Positions 22,670 through 32,922 of a DNA stretch of 64,000 nucleotides are shown here, piece by piece; the first letter of the stretch is position 1, and each line of letters opens with the position of its first letter. The notes beneath the pieces are model-generated. The model was given only the letters and a program-made list of their open reading frames with translations, was not told the origin of the DNA and searched no databases. Origin of the DNA: Rugamonas rubra (GTDB lineage Bacteria; Pseudomonadota; Gammaproteobacteria; Burkholderiales; Burkholderiaceae_D); assembly GCF_900114705.1 (NCBI RefSeq), contig NZ_FOTW01000014.1, positions 62,001-126,000 of the forward strand. The letters are read 5' to 3'. The translations under genes were made by a program, and so were the position numbers.

Positions 22670-23149
22670 TCAAGGTGACGCTAAAAACGCTTCCACCATC
22701 TCCGCCGTGATGACGCCCGAGCGCGCCTTGCTGTCGCCGCGTCCGTTGAACCAATAACTGCGCGGCATTTCGCCGTGCCAGCCCTTGTCCACCGCGTAGC
22801 GCAGCCGTTCCGCCGGCTCGGCGCCGTAGGCCCAGGCGTTTTTGCTCAGGCCCAGTTGGGCCAGGCGCTTTTTCATCATGCCGGCCAGCGCCGGGTCGCT
22901 CAGCGAGTCGGTGCCCAGCGTGACCACGTTCAACTGGCGCTGCTTGCGCTTGATCGCCGACAGGGTGCGCAGGCTGGCCTGGCAAAATTCGCAGTCCAGC
23001 GACCACACCACCAGCACGAAAGGCCGCCCCTGTTGGCTGGCCAGCACTGTGGGCAGACTGTCCGAGGTGAATTCCCGCACGGCCTGGGCGGCGCAGGTCT
23101 GGCTCAGGGCCAGCAGCAGGCCGGCGAGCAGGGCAAGGAGGCGCTTCAT
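22670..23149 (-). CDS. Exported thioredoxin-like protein with CEFC active site
   Basis: 159-residue protein with a signal peptide (MKRLLALLAGLLLALSQTCA) and a thioredoxin-like fold. FVLVVWSLDCEFCQASL places the redox pair at Cys53 and Cys56. This resembles TlpA/ResA-type periplasmic reductases, but the dipeptide EF between the cysteines is unusual. I take the ATG at 23149, which overlaps the stop of the preceding BNR-repeat gene (ATGA), so the two are coupled. With a Cys-rich partner and a metal-type TonB receptor upstream, it may keep partner cysteines reduced. That role is inference. Confidence 0.75.
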   Translation of the reverse strand: MKRLLALLAGLLLALSQTCAAQAVREFTSDSLPTVLASQQGRPFVLVVWSLDCEFCQASLRTLSAIKRKQRQLNVVTLGTDSLSDPALAGMMKKRLAQLGLSKNAWAYGAEPAERLRYAVDKGWHGEMPRSYWFNGRGDSKARSGVITAEMVEAFLASP

Positions 23150-24381
23150 GGCAGGGTTCCGGTGGCTGAGGTGGCGGGGATGGCAGGCAGGATGCGCACG
23201 CCCTCGTCTTGCGTGCGCCACAGCAGGAAGGCGCCGGCCGGCGTCGCCAGCAAGTGGGGCTGGTCGGAATTGCCCCGGCTGCTAGCCAGCACGCCGCTGG
23301 TCCAGTTGAGGCCGTTGTCGGTGGAGCGGCGGCCCCAGATGGCGGTGGCCTTGCCGTCGAACTGCTTCCACACCAGCGTGATCGTTTTGCCGTCGACCAG
23401 CACGTCGGCATGTTCGGCCTGGGCGCTGCCGAGCTGCTGGACCTGGCCCAGCTTGCCGTCGGCGTCGGCGACGCCGTAGAACACGCCGCCGGCCTCGCCG
23501 CGCACGCCGAACCAGGTTTGGTGGCGCTTGCCGTCGGCGCCGAAGGCCAGCGCCGGGCCGTGGTGCGGGCAGGCGTCGATATGCCAGTCGTCGAAGCTGG
23601 CGCGTTGCAGGGGCGGCGGGGCGCCGTCCGGCGTCAATTCGCGCAGCGCGTGGTCGCGCACGTTGGGCTCGAACACATGGCGCCACATGGCCACGGCCTT
23701 GCCTTGCGGCGTCAGCGCCATGGCGATGCGGCAGCATTCGCAGGAATGGTCGGCCGCCTTGTAGTCGCCCTTGAAGCTGGCGCCGGCGTCGTCGGAGACG
23801 GCGTAGTAGATCGCCGCGCCGCGATAGGCCTGCTTGCGCGCCTTGGCCAGCTCGATGTCGCGCTTGTCGATCCAGGCGATGTGGATGCGGCCTTCGCGGT
23901 CGACGATCATCGATTCGAAGCGGTGGGTGATTTCGTCGCGGTTGCGGTGCACGGTGACGGGGGCGGAGAAGGTTTGGCCGCCGTCGAGCGAGCGGACGAA
24001 GCGGATCTCGCCAGTGTAGGGCTTGCCCAGCGGCTTGGTGTAGGCGATGTAGATCTGGCCCTGGCTACCGAAGGCCAGCTTGGGGCGGCTTTCGCCGTCG
24101 GCGGCGACGGCTTCGGGCTCTTGCTGGATGCGGCGCGGCGCCGACCAGCTCGCGCCCATGTCGGGCGACGATTGCAGCACCACGTACTGGGCCGGGCTGC
24201 CGGCCGCCTGCTCCTTGCTGGCGATCCACAGCCGGCCCTGCGGATCGAGCGCGGCGGCGGTGCCCAGCTCGGCCTTGGCCGCCATGCGTTTGCCGTGGTC
24301 CATTTGCGCGTGGGCGCCGGAGGCCAGCGCGGCCAACAGCAGCAGGCTGCCCAACTTGATTGCGGTAGTGAGCTTCATCAT
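23146..24381 (-). CDS. Exported BNR/sialidase-fold repeat protein with Cys/His motifs
   Basis: 411-residue exported protein (signal MMKLTTAIKLGSLLLLAALA, cleavage near AHA). It shows repeated Asp-box-like units such as SSPDMGASWSAPRRI, SLDGGQTFSAPV, SDDAGASFKGDY and STDNGLNWTSG, i.e. a sialidase-like beta-propeller. Automatic annotation would say exo-alpha-sialidase, but the striking parts are CECC (residues 214-217) and DACPHHG (Cys271, His273, His274), which look like metal or heme ligands. The frame is open far upstream, but that part shadows the TonB receptor; an alternative start is the second ATG at 24378. Gene order ties it to the receptor and the thioredoxin-like protein. Confidence 0.72.
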   Translation of the reverse strand: MMKLTTAIKLGSLLLLAALASGAHAQMDHGKRMAAKAELGTAAALDPQGRLWIASKEQAAGSPAQYVVLQSSPDMGASWSAPRRIQQEPEAVAADGESRPKLAFGSQGQIYIAYTKPLGKPYTGEIRFVRSLDGGQTFSAPVTVHRNRDEITHRFESMIVDREGRIHIAWIDKRDIELAKARKQAYRGAAIYYAVSDDAGASFKGDYKAADHSCECCRIAMALTPQGKAVAMWRHVFEPNVRDHALRELTPDGAPPPLQRASFDDWHIDACPHHGPALAFGADGKRHQTWFGVRGEAGGVFYGVADADGKLGQVQQLGSAQAEHADVLVDGKTITLVWKQFDGKATAIWGRRSTDNGLNWTSGVLASSRGNSDQPHLLATPAGAFLLWRTQDEGVRILPAIPATSATGTLP

Positions 24382-24386
24382 GGTTC

Positions 24387-26768
24387 TCAGTAATCGAATT
24401 TGACGCTGGTGAAGAAGGTCCGTTGCGGATACGGATTCGGATTCACATAGTATTTGAAGGCGCCGACGTTGTTGACGCCGAGCGAGGCCGTCCATTGCCG
24501 GTTCAGCTTGTAGAGCAGCTTGGCGTCGAGCACGCTGTAATGGCTGACCGCGCCGTACACGTTCGGATTGACGTCGTTGTAGCGATTGTTCTTCGGGTCG
24601 AACAGGGTGTTGTGCTGGCGGCCGCTGTAACGGTAGCTCAGGCTGTAGGACAGGCGCTCGCTGGCGCGGTAGGTGGCCGACAGGGTGAGCCGCCAGTCGG
24701 GGATCCTCGGCTGGTCGGTGCCGGCCAGGGCGGGGTTGCGGCGGTCTTCGACGATGGTCGATTTGGTGTAGGTGGCGCTGCCGCCCAGGTCCAGTCCGCG
24801 CAGCCAGATGTCGCGCAGGTCGGCCACCATTTCCAGACCGTAGGTGCGCACCTTGTCGACGTTTTGTATGCTCGAGATGGTGGGCGTGACGGTGGTGTCG
24901 GTCTGCGAAATCAGGGCGTCGCGCTTGTCTTCCCAAAACAGGGAGGCGCGCGCCATGCCGGCGTCGAAGCTGCGCTCGGCCATCAGTTCCGCCGAGTTGA
25001 GTTTCTCCGCTTTCAGGTTGGGATCGTTTTGCTTGACGTTGTCGGGCAAACTGATCACCTGGAAGATTTCCGCCACGGTCGGGTAGCGCACGGCGTGGGC
25101 CAGCGAGGCCCGCCAGGCCCAGTCGCTGTCGCCACGGTAGGACAGCGAGGCCTTGGGCGAGAAGTCGGTGCTGGAGCGCTCGGCGTAGTTGAGCTGCCTG
25201 TACTTCGCCACGTTGGCGAGGTTGAAATTGCTGCCGTCGTAGGCGCGCCAGTGTTCCAGCCGTCCGCCGAACAGCAGTTTCAGCGCCGGTTGCAGCTGCA
25301 CCACGTCTTGCAGATAGACGGCCTGGGTGGCCGTCTTGCCATAGGAGTTGGACGAGGCGCCTGCCGTGGCGGGGCCGTCGATCCAGTCGCCGGCGATGGC
25401 CGAGGTGACGGACTTGAGCACGTAGCGGTCGGCGTGGTAGCCGAAGCTCAGCCGGTGCTGGCGCCCGCCGTCGGCCGCCGGGCGCCATTCGCCGCGCAGG
25501 TCGAGGTTTTGCCAGCCGGTGCCGTCGCCCACGGTGAGCGTGCCGCCGGGGCGCACGCCGGCGTTGCCCGAATCGTAGAGGCCGCCGGTATTGGCGGCGC
25601 TGCGCGAGAGCTCCTTGTTTTGCGCGTAGACGCTGGCGACGACTTCCCAGTCCCAGGCGCCGCGCGTGTCCGATTTGAGCGCCACGCCATGCATGACGTG
25701 CATGCTTTCGCCGCTGCCGGGCGAGACGCCGGCCAGCGTGTAGTAGTTGGCGTCGCCGGCGAATTTCACATAGGCGCCGGCGCCCTTGCCGCCGGTGTTG
25801 TAGACCGGTGCGCCGGCCGCGTCGCGCAGATAGCTGGCCACTTCGCTGCTGGAGCTGTTTTGCCACAGGCCCAGCGTGTAGGTGGCGCGCAGCGTCGGCG
25901 ACACCTGGTAGGCCAGCTTGAACTTGCCGTTGTCCTGGATGGTGTGGTCGGCGCCGATCGCGCTGCCGATGATCCTCGGGTTGCCGCTGGTGTCGATGTC
26001 GCGGCTGGCGCCGTAGACGTTGGTCCAGGCCGGCGTGTCCTTCGGCGTGTCCTTCAGCGCCGCCTTGGTCGCTGCGCCGAAGGTTTGCGGCTGGCTGTGG
26101 TTGTCCAGATGGTCGGCCGTCAGCCAGAACGACCAGGCGCCGGATTTGTTGCCCAGCGAGACGGACTGGTGTTGGCCGCCGAAGTGTTGGTCGGTGCCGT
26201 ACAGTTTGAAGCGCTGGCCGAACAGGTCGGCCTTGACGTGGGCCTCGAACTGGTCGGGCATATGCGTGCTCATCTGCACCACGCCGCCGGCCGAATTGCC
26301 CGGATAGAGGGGCGAGAACGGCCCGTACATGACCTCGATGCGCTCGATTTCCTCCGGCGCCACCATGCCCCAGCGCGGCGCCGTGCTGTAGCTGTTGTTG
26401 AGGAAGTTCGACAGCAGCAGATTGTCGGCATACACGGTGGTCTGCGCGCTGGCGATCGAACTGTTGACGCGCATGACGAGAATGCCGTTGCGGTCGCCGA
26501 TGTAGCGCTCGCGCACGTGCGTGCTGGGCAGGTAGTTGAGGGCCTCGGCCGAGGTCACCGCGTTGATGCGTTCGGCGATTTCCTTGGCCGTGATGCTCTC
26601 CACGGTGGCCGGCGAGTTGACTGGAACGGCCGACTTTCTACTCTTGACGACGATTTCCGGAATGCTGTCGTCAGGCGCGAGGGCGTCGGCCCAGGCCGGA
26701 GCGGCGGTGCAGAAGGCGGCGATCAGGGCCAGGGTGAGTTGGCTGGGCGTGCAGGCGAATTGGTACAT
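24387..26768 (-). CDS. TonB-dependent outer-membrane receptor (metal-type, copper suspected)
   Basis: 793-residue outer-membrane importer. Signal peptide ends near AWA; PEIVVKSRKS may be the TonB box; the plug domain has ITAKEIAERINAVTSAEALNYLPS, RIEVMYGPFSPLYPGNSAGGVVQM. The 22-strand barrel ends in FFTSVKFDY with a terminal aromatic residue. The ligand cannot be read from sequence. DUF2946 genes, as found just upstream here, commonly neighbour TonB copper receptors, and cus and cop operons lie nearby, so copper is the leading guess; another metal chelate is possible. Five bases separate it from the BNR-repeat gene. Confidence 0.85.
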   Translation of the reverse strand: MYQFACTPSQLTLALIAAFCTAAPAWADALAPDDSIPEIVVKSRKSAVPVNSPATVESITAKEIAERINAVTSAEALNYLPSTHVRERYIGDRNGILVMRVNSSIASAQTTVYADNLLLSNFLNNSYSTAPRWGMVAPEEIERIEVMYGPFSPLYPGNSAGGVVQMSTHMPDQFEAHVKADLFGQRFKLYGTDQHFGGQHQSVSLGNKSGAWSFWLTADHLDNHSQPQTFGAATKAALKDTPKDTPAWTNVYGASRDIDTSGNPRIIGSAIGADHTIQDNGKFKLAYQVSPTLRATYTLGLWQNSSSSEVASYLRDAAGAPVYNTGGKGAGAYVKFAGDANYYTLAGVSPGSGESMHVMHGVALKSDTRGAWDWEVVASVYAQNKELSRSAANTGGLYDSGNAGVRPGGTLTVGDGTGWQNLDLRGEWRPAADGGRQHRLSFGYHADRYVLKSVTSAIAGDWIDGPATAGASSNSYGKTATQAVYLQDVVQLQPALKLLFGGRLEHWRAYDGSNFNLANVAKYRQLNYAERSSTDFSPKASLSYRGDSDWAWRASLAHAVRYPTVAEIFQVISLPDNVKQNDPNLKAEKLNSAELMAERSFDAGMARASLFWEDKRDALISQTDTTVTPTISSIQNVDKVRTYGLEMVADLRDIWLRGLDLGGSATYTKSTIVEDRRNPALAGTDQPRIPDWRLTLSATYRASERLSYSLSYRYSGRQHNTLFDPKNNRYNDVNPNVYGAVSHYSVLDAKLLYKLNRQWTASLGVNNVGAFKYYVNPNPYPQRTFFTSVKFDY

Positions 26769-26942
26769 ATCAAACCTTGGGAAGCGGGTGCCTCGGGCAC
26801 CGAAGAGATTGCGGGCAATAAGGCGGCGCCATGCCGGCCGACATGACAGACAGTCGGCAGCAGCGGGAACCGGGTACTGGCCAGGCGAAGTCCTGAACGA
26901 CTGGCGCTGCTCGGGCAGCGCTCAGCCACGGTCAGGCGGCGA

Positions 26943-27350
26943 TCAGGCGGTGATCAGCTGAGGGGTGGGCGGGGCGCGCGATTGCGCGGGTGCCCAGATG
27001 AACAGCGGGCCGGGGGATTGGTAGAACAGCGTTGCTTGCAGAGTCAGCGCGCCGACGGGCGCCAGCGTCAGCGGGACGCCGGGCGGCAAGGCGGTGGCGT
27101 CGGCCTGGGCATAGCAGTATTGGCAGTGCTCGCCATGCATCCGCTTGTCCGCCGGTGCGGCGGGAGCGGCGCCCTTGTCGACGGCGGCGGCGAGCATGGC
27201 GCCGCCGCTGGAGCAAATGTCCGCCATCGCGGTGGTCGAGGCCGCCGCAGTCGGCAGCAAATGCGTCATCGCCGGGACAAGCATGGCCGCGAGGATTGCA
27301 AAGCATGCAATCCAGGCGGCAAACAGGCGCGTGACACGGTCGATTTTCAT
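26943..27350 (-). CDS. DUF2946 family small exported/membrane protein
   Basis: 135-residue protein with an N-terminal hydrophobic segment (AAWIACFAILAAMLVPAM), a His/Cys motif HGEHCQYCYAQ, and a C-terminal SRAPPTPQ segment, the pattern of DUF2946. The family has no proved function but recurs with copper genes. It lies 174 bases upstream of the TonB receptor on the same strand; that gap shows no clear terminator, so it probably heads the operon. Confidence 0.8.
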   Translation of the reverse strand: MKIDRVTRLFAAWIACFAILAAMLVPAMTHLLPTAAASTTAMADICSSGGAMLAAAVDKGAAPAAPADKRMHGEHCQYCYAQADATALPPGVPLTLAPVGALTLQATLFYQSPGPLFIWAPAQSRAPPTPQLITA

Positions 27351-27469
27351 GTCGCCATTCTAACATCGTGCCTTGCGGCAACCGCAGACTTCTTTGGTAC
27401 TAGTCACTTTGGATCGGGCCGCCGCCGCTTGGACCGTTGGCGGGCGGCGCGAATCCGCCAGGATCTTGC

Positions 27470-28300
27470 TCAGCCCTTGCGGCGGCGTGCCACGGCACCC
27501 AGCAGCAGCAGACCGGCGCCGAACATGGCGTAGCTTTCCGGCTCGGGAACGGGGGCGGCCGCCTCCCAGGCTTGGGCATTGCCGCTGAGGTTCAGACTGT
27601 AGGATTTGTCGACCAGGCTGCTGTTTTTGATGGTCAGTTTCATGACTTGGCCGTCGATGATCGATTCGTACTCATCTGCTTGTCCAATCCACGAGCTGCT
27701 CCCCATCCCGCTCAGGCCCGTGTTGAACGAGCCTATCCGCAAGTCGGCATACACCGCGCTATACGAGCTTGCGTCGCCGTTCCAGTTGGCCGGTGCCGTC
27801 CACGGTCCCACGTAGCCAGGACCTGACAGGATGCTGTTGGCGGTGACGCTGAAGGTTGCCTGCGTACCGGCTGCCAGCGTGAAGTTTTGCCCGAACATCG
27901 CGCCGGACGATACGTTGTGGCCCACCGCCGCGTTGGCGTCCAGCTTCAGTTCCTCGAAGTTGAAGTCGGACATCTTCACTTGCTGCGTGCCATTGCCGTG
28001 TTGCGACACGGTGCTCAAGCCCGGCGTGGTCCAAGCCGATTGTTGTTGGCGGCTTTCGCTGCTCCAATCGATGTTCGCGAAACCGCTGTCCATCTTCCAG
28101 CCCAATTGGGACCGGTCCTCCGAATTGGTCGTCGCGTAGCCGCCACCCCAGCTTATCTCCGGGGCCTTGCCGTCGCCGGCGTTGAGGTCCTTCAACACGG
28201 TGCTGAAGTTGCTCAACGACAGAGTGGCGTGTGTGGTGGCCAGTGCCGGCAGGGCCAGGCCGGAGAGGAGGGCGGTGGTCAGGATCATGCTTGGTTTCAT
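27470..28300 (-). CDS. PEP-CTERM sorting domain protein
   Basis: 276-residue secreted protein: signal peptide (MKPSMILTTALLSGLALPALA), a beta-rich body without a recognised domain, and a C-terminal VPEPESYAMFGAGLLLLGAVARRRKG type signal (PEP motif, one membrane helix, Arg cluster). PEP-CTERM proteins are processed by exosortase and are often linked to exopolysaccharide or biofilm matrix. No exosortase gene is in the window. It sits between two copper blocks but has its own promoter (28372-28400), so a role in copper handling is not implied. Confidence 0.88.
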   Translation of the reverse strand: MKPSMILTTALLSGLALPALATTHATLSLSNFSTVLKDLNAGDGKAPEISWGGGYATTNSEDRSQLGWKMDSGFANIDWSSESRQQQSAWTTPGLSTVSQHGNGTQQVKMSDFNFEELKLDANAAVGHNVSSGAMFGQNFTLAAGTQATFSVTANSILSGPGYVGPWTAPANWNGDASSYSAVYADLRIGSFNTGLSGMGSSSWIGQADEYESIIDGQVMKLTIKNSSLVDKSYSLNLSGNAQAWEAAAPVPEPESYAMFGAGLLLLGAVARRRKG

Positions 28301-28371
28301 CGAATGCCTTTGCTATATGTGGCGCGTTGTCGGGATGTGGTGTTGATGAAATATCAAAAACGCACGAATTG

Positions 28372-28400
28372 ACTATAAATTAATATGTGCGACTTATCAA
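28372..28400 (-). promoter_or_regulatory. Sigma-70 promoter for the PEP-CTERM gene
   Basis: On the minus strand TTGATA (28400-28395), a 17-base spacer and TATAGT (28377-28372) make a near-consensus promoter in a notably A/T-rich patch. It begins two bases after the cusA stop codon, 72 bases before the PEP-CTERM start. Confidence 0.75.
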
Positions 28401-28402
28401 TA

Positions 28403-31400
28403 TTAAATTTTCCTTTCGACAATATTTCCCCGACGCATGCGGTGTTGTTGCAACAAACGCCAGGCCGCCGGGATGACGAACAGCGACAGCAGCGGCGCCG
28501 TCACCATGCCGCCGACCATGGGCGCGGCGATGCGCTGCATCACCTCCGAGCCGGCGCCGCTGCCGAACATGATCGGCAGCAGGCCGGCCAGGATCACCGC
28601 CACCGTCATCGCCTTGGGCCGCACGCGCAGCACGGCGCCCTCGCGGATCGCTTCGACGATCAGCTCCTGCGTCAGCGGCCGGCCGGCGTCGAGCCGGCTT
28701 TGCAGCGCGTTGCGCAGGTAGACCAGCATCACCACGCCGAACTCCGCCGCCAAACCGGCCAACGCGATGAAGCCGACCGCCGTCGCCACCGAGACGGCGT
28801 GGCCCAGCATCCAGATGAACCAGAAGCCGCCGACCAGGGCGAACGGCACCGTCAACATCAGCAGCGCCGCCTCCGCCGTCGAGCGGAAGGCGAAATAAAG
28901 CAGCACGAAGATCAGCGCCAGCGTCAGCGGCACCACCGTCTTCAGCTTGGCCGAGGCGCGCTCCAGATACTCGAACTGGCCCGACCAGCCGATGGCGTAG
29001 GCCGGCGGCAGCACGACGCGCTGCGCCACGCGCGCCTGCATGGCGCGCACCACGCCGAGCAGGTCGGCGCCGCGCACGTCGACGTAGACCCAGCCGGACA
29101 GGCGGGCGTTCTCGCTGCGTATCATCGGCGGGCCGTCGTTGACGGCGAGGGCGGCGACGTCGCCGAGGCGGATCTGCGCGCCTTTTTCGGTCACGATCGG
29201 CAGCTCGCGCAGCGCCCGCAGCGAGTTGCGGTAGTCCTGCGGGTAGCGCACGTTGATGGGGAAGCGCTGGCGGCCGTCGACCACCTCGCCGACGTTGGCG
29301 CCGCCGATGGCGGCCGCCACCACCGACTGCACGTCGGCCACCGCCAGGCCGTAGCGGGCGGCGCGGGCGCGGTCGATGTCGACGTCGATGTAGCGCCCGC
29401 CGCTGAGCCGTTCGGCCAGCGCCGAGCTGACCCCGGGCACGTCGCGCACCGCCGCCTCGATCTGCGTGGCGATGGCGTCGATCTGCTTCAGGTCGGCGCC
29501 GGACACCTTGATGCCGACCGGCGTCTTGATGCCGGTCGAGAGCATGTCGATCCGGTTGCGGATCGGCGGCACCCAGACGTTGGACAGGCCGGGCACCTTG
29601 ACAACGCGGTCGAGTTCATCGACCAGCTTGGCCGGCGTCATGCCGGCGCGCCATTGCTCGCGCGGCTTGAACTGGATGGTGGTCTCGAACATCTCCATCG
29701 GCGCCGGGTCGGTGGCCGACTCGGCGCGGCCGGCCTTGCCGAACACGCTGGCCACCTCGGGCACGGTCTTGATCAGGCGGTCGGTCTGCTGCAGCAGCTC
29801 GCCGGCCTTGGCGGCGGACAGGCCGGGCAGCGCCGACGGCATGTACAGCAGGTCGCCCTCGTCGAGCGGCGGCAGGAACTCGCCGCCCAGGCGCATGACG
29901 GGAATGGCGGTCAGCGCCAGCGCGACGACGGCGATGCCGATGGTCGCCAGCGGATGCTTCAGGCTGGCGTCGAGCAGCGGCCGGTAGGCGCGCATCAGCA
30001 GGCGGTTGAGCGGGTTGGCCGCCTCGCTGGGAATGCGGCCGCAAATCAGGTAGCCCATCAGCACGGGGATGAGCGTGATCGCCAGCGCGGCGGCGGCGGC
30101 CAGCGTGTAGGTCTTGGTGTAGGCCAGCGGTGCGAACAGCTTGCCCTCCTGCGCCTCCAGGCCGAACACGGGGATGAACGACAGCGTGACGATCAGCAGC
30201 GAGAAGAACAGCGCCGGCCCGACTTCGATCGAGGCCTCGGTGATGATGTCCCAGCGCTGCTTGGCGTTGATGGTGTCGCCGGGATGGGCGTGGCCCCAGG
30301 CCTCCAGGTGCTTGTGGGCGTTCTCGATCAGCACCAGCGCGGCGTCGGTGGCGGCGCCGACGGCGATGGCGATGCCGCCCAGCGACATGATGTTGGCGTT
30401 GACGCCCTGGTAGCGCATGACGATGAAGGCGCCCAGCACGGCCAGCGGCAGCGTGACGATGGCCACCAGTGCGCTGCGCAGGTGGAACAGGAACAGCGCG
30501 CAGACCAGCGCGACGACGATGAACTCCTCGACCAGCTTGTCGCTCAGGTTGGCCACGGAGGCCTTGATCAGCGTCGAGCGGTCGTAGGTGGTCACCACCT
30601 CGACGCCCTTGGGCAGCGAGGCCTTCAGCATCTCCAGCTTGCGTTTGACGGCGGCGATGGTGTCGAGCGCGTTTTTACCGGAGCGCATAATCACCACGCC
30701 GCCGGCCACCTCGCCCTGGCCGTTGAGTTCGGCTATGCCGCGCCGCATCTCGGGGCCGAGGCGGATGGTGGCGACGTCGCGCAGCAGCACCGGCGTGCCG
30801 CTCTCGCTGGCGGACAGCGGGATGTTGGCGAAGTCGTCGAGCGTGCGCAGGTAGCCGCGCGCGCGCACCATGTACTCGGTTTCGGCCAGCTCGAGCACCG
30901 AGCCGCCGGTCTCCTGGTTGGCCTTGGCGAGCGCCTCCAGCACCTTGGCCTGCGACATGCCGAAGGCGCGCAGCTTGTTCGGGTCCAGCACGATCTGGTA
31001 CTGCTTGACCATGCCGCCGATGCTGGCCACCTCGGCCACGTCCGGCACGGTCTTCAGTTCGAACTTGAGGAACCAGTCGTTCAGCGCGCGCAGTTGGCTC
31101 AGGTCGTGCTTGCCGCTGCGGTCGACCAGCGCGTATTCGTAGACCCAGCCGACGCCGGTGCCGTCCGGTCCCAGCTCGGCGCGCACGCCGGCCGGCAGCC
31201 GGCTCTGCACCTGGTTCAGGTACTCGGTGACGCGGGCGCGCGCCCAGTACAGGTCGGTAGCGTCGTCGAACAGCACGTAGACGAAGGCGTCGCCGAAGAA
31301 GGAGTAGCCGCGCACCGTTTTCGCGCCGGGCACCGAGAGCAGGGCGGTGGTGAGCGGATAGGTCACCTGGTCCTCGACCAGCTGCGGCGCCTGGCCCGGA

Positions 31401-31558
31401 TATTGGGCGCGGATGATGACCTGGGTGTCGGACAGGTCGGGCAGCGCGTCGAGCGAGGTTTTTTGCAGCGACAGCAGGCCCCAGCCGGCCAGGATGGCCG
31501 CCGCGATCAACACCCAGACGCGGTTGGCGATGGAGGCGCGGATGACACGGGCGATCAT
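28403..31558 (-). CDS. cusA: Cu(I)/Ag(I) efflux RND transporter, inner-membrane pump
   Basis: Proton-driven pump that expels monovalent copper or silver through a tripartite channel. The 1,051-residue protein has the HME-RND layout: TM1, a large periplasmic domain ([39 protein letters not shown]), TM2-6, a second periplasmic domain with [14 protein letters not shown], then TM7-12. The stretches quoted read like E. coli CusA and unlike Zn/Co-type CzcA; the Met in PAPMEMFET corresponds to one of CusA's methionine ligands by position. It overlaps cusB by four bases (ATGA). Confidence 0.93.
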   Translation of the reverse strand: MIARVIRASIANRVWVLIAAAILAGWGLLSLQKTSLDALPDLSDTQVIIRAQYPGQAPQLVEDQVTYPLTTALLSVPGAKTVRGYSFFGDAFVYVLFDDATDLYWARARVTEYLNQVQSRLPAGVRAELGPDGTGVGWVYEYALVDRSGKHDLSQLRALNDWFLKFELKTVPDVAEVASIGGMVKQYQIVLDPNKLRAFGMSQAKVLEALAKANQETGGSVLELAETEYMVRARGYLRTLDDFANIPLSASESGTPVLLRDVATIRLGPEMRRGIAELNGQGEVAGGVVIMRSGKNALDTIAAVKRKLEMLKASLPKGVEVVTTYDRSTLIKASVANLSDKLVEEFIVVALVCALFLFHLRSALVAIVTLPLAVLGAFIVMRYQGVNANIMSLGGIAIAVGAATDAALVLIENAHKHLEAWGHAHPGDTINAKQRWDIITEASIEVGPALFFSLLIVTLSFIPVFGLEAQEGKLFAPLAYTKTYTLAAAAALAITLIPVLMGYLICGRIPSEAANPLNRLLMRAYRPLLDASLKHPLATIGIAVVALALTAIPVMRLGGEFLPPLDEGDLLYMPSALPGLSAAKAGELLQQTDRLIKTVPEVASVFGKAGRAESATDPAPMEMFETTIQFKPREQWRAGMTPAKLVDELDRVVKVPGLSNVWVPPIRNRIDMLSTGIKTPVGIKVSGADLKQIDAIATQIEAAVRDVPGVSSALAERLSGGRYIDVDIDRARAARYGLAVADVQSVVAAAIGGANVGEVVDGRQRFPINVRYPQDYRNSLRALRELPIVTEKGAQIRLGDVAALAVNDGPPMIRSENARLSGWVYVDVRGADLLGVVRAMQARVAQRVVLPPAYAIGWSGQFEYLERASAKLKTVVPLTLALIFVLLYFAFRSTAEAALLMLTVPFALVGGFWFIWMLGHAVSVATAVGFIALAGLAAEFGVVMLVYLRNALQSRLDAGRPLTQELIVEAIREGAVLRVRPKAMTVAVILAGLLPIMFGSGAGSEVMQRIAAPMVGGMVTAPLLSLFVIPAAWRLLQQHRMRRGNIVERKI

Positions 31559-32922
31559 TGTTTGCCTCCGTGGGCTGAGTGATTGGTAGGGACCGCGTGG
31601 TCCGCGTGGCTGGCTGTGGCCGCTGGCGAACTAGCCGCAGCCGAAGCCGATGCCGACGTGGCCGAAGCCGTTGCCGCCGGCGTCATCGGCGCCGCGCTGG
31701 CCTCCGCAAACTTGGGCAGGATGCCCTTCAGGTTGGCTTCCGAATCGATCAGGAACTGGCCGGAGGCGACCACCTTCTGGCCCTCTTCCAACCCGCTGAC
31801 GATCTCGATATCGTCGCCGCGTTCGCGGCCCAGGCCGACCGTGACCGGGCGGATGCTGTTGCCGTCGCCGGCCACCAGCACCACCGAGCGCTTGCCCGAG
31901 CTGATCACCGCCTCGGCTGGCACCAGCAGGCGCGATGCCGTCTGCTTGCCCTCCAGCCGCACCTGCATCAGCATGCCGGGCGTGAGCGAGCCGTCGCGGT
32001 TGTCCAGCTCCAGCCGGGCCTGCGCGGTGCGCGTGGCCGTGCCGACGCCGGGCAGCATCTCGCGCACATGGCCCGTGTAGCTGCGCTGCGGCGCGCCGGC
32101 GAAGCTGGCCGTGACGGCCATGCCGACGTGGGCGGCGCCGAGCAGCGCCTCCGGCACCTCGGCCAGCAGCCACACCGTGCCGAGGCCGGAGATTTTGGCG
32201 ATGGTCACGCCGGGGCCGACCATGGCGCCGTCGCGCACGGCCAGCTCGGTGATGACGCCGTCGGCCGGCGCGTTCAGCGTCAGCCGTGTTTGCGCCTTGC
32301 CGCTGCGTTCCGCCTCGGCCACCAGCGCGTCGGGAATGGACAGGGCGCGCATGCGCAGCCGGGCGGCCGCCGCCAGCGCCGTATCGCCGCCGCGGTTGAG
32401 GGCCAGATACTCCTCCTGCGGCGCGATCCATTCCGGCACGAACAGCGTGGCGATCGGCTGGCCGCGCGTAACGCGCTGCTGCGGCGCGCGCGCGTGCAGC
32501 CGCTCGACGTAGCCGGTGACGCGGCTTTGTACCACCTCGGCGCGGCTCTCGTCGAACTGCGTCGTGCCGACCAGCTCCAGCGTGTCCTTGACGTCGGCGC
32601 GGCGCACCGTGGCCATGCGAATGCCCAGGTTCTGCCGCAGCGCCGGGCTGACCTGGACGCCGCTGTCGGCGCCGGCCTCGTCGGCGTAGACGGGCACCAG
32701 GTCCATGTCCATGAAGGGGCTCTTGCCGGGCTTGTCGAATTTTTGCGTCGGCGCCATCGGGTCGTGCCAGTACAGCACCTTGCGCGCGGACGCGGCTTCT
32801 GCCTCCGGCGTGGCGGCCGTGGTGGCGGCGTGTTGGCGCGCGCCGGCCCAGTAGCCGGCGTAGACCAGTCCCGCCGCGAGCAGCGCCAGGACGATGTGTT
32901 TTGGGGTGAATGCGTGTTTCAT
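31555..32922 (-). CDS. cusB: Cu/Ag efflux RND periplasmic adaptor
   Basis: Membrane-fusion subunit that joins CusA to the outer-membrane channel. The 455-residue protein has an N-terminal membrane anchor, then a heavy-metal-binding domain at residues 48-82 ([20 protein letters not shown] and [14 protein letters not shown]), as in E. coli CusB. Lipoyl, alpha-hairpin and beta-barrel domains follow. The last 60 residues are an Ala/Ser-rich tail ending in several His (HADHAV, NHSAHGG), which may bind copper; E. coli CusB lacks such a tail. Overlaps cusC and cusA by four bases each. Confidence 0.92.
   Translation of the reverse strand: MKHAFTPKHIVLALLAAGLVYAGYWAGARQHAATTAATPEAEAASARKVLYWHDPMAPTQKFDKPGKSPFMDMDLVPVYADEAGADSGVQVSPALRQNLGIRMATVRRADVKDTLELVGTTQFDESRAEVVQSRVTGYVERLHARAPQQRVTRGQPIATLFVPEWIAPQEEYLALNRGGDTALAAAARLRMRALSIPDALVAEAERSGKAQTRLTLNAPADGVITELAVRDGAMVGPGVTIAKISGLGTVWLLAEVPEALLGAAHVGMAVTASFAGAPQRSYTGHVREMLPGVGTATRTAQARLELDNRDGSLTPGMLMQVRLEGKQTASRLLVPAEAVISSGKRSVVLVAGDGNSIRPVTVGLGRERGDDIEIVSGLEEGQKVVASGQFLIDSEANLKGILPKFAEASAAPMTPAATASATSASASAAASSPAATASHADHAVPTNHSAHGGKQ

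Noticed and set aside
23146..24381. True exo-alpha-sialidase
   Set aside because: Asp boxes show only the propeller fold; no sialic-acid genes are near and the Cys/His motifs suggest another use.
23146..25866. 906-residue reading of the BNR-repeat gene
   Set aside because: The first 495 residues are an out-of-frame shadow of the TonB receptor; a signal peptide starts at 24381.
24423..26846. 807-codon plus-strand open frame opposite the TonB receptor
   Set aside because: Shadow frame, Val/Gly/Arg-rich and without recognisable motifs.
28385..31582. 1,065-codon plus-strand open frame opposite cusA
   Set aside because: It is an antisense shadow of a GC-rich gene, rich in Gln/His/Arg/Ala with no family resemblance; the minus-strand frame is a clear CusA.
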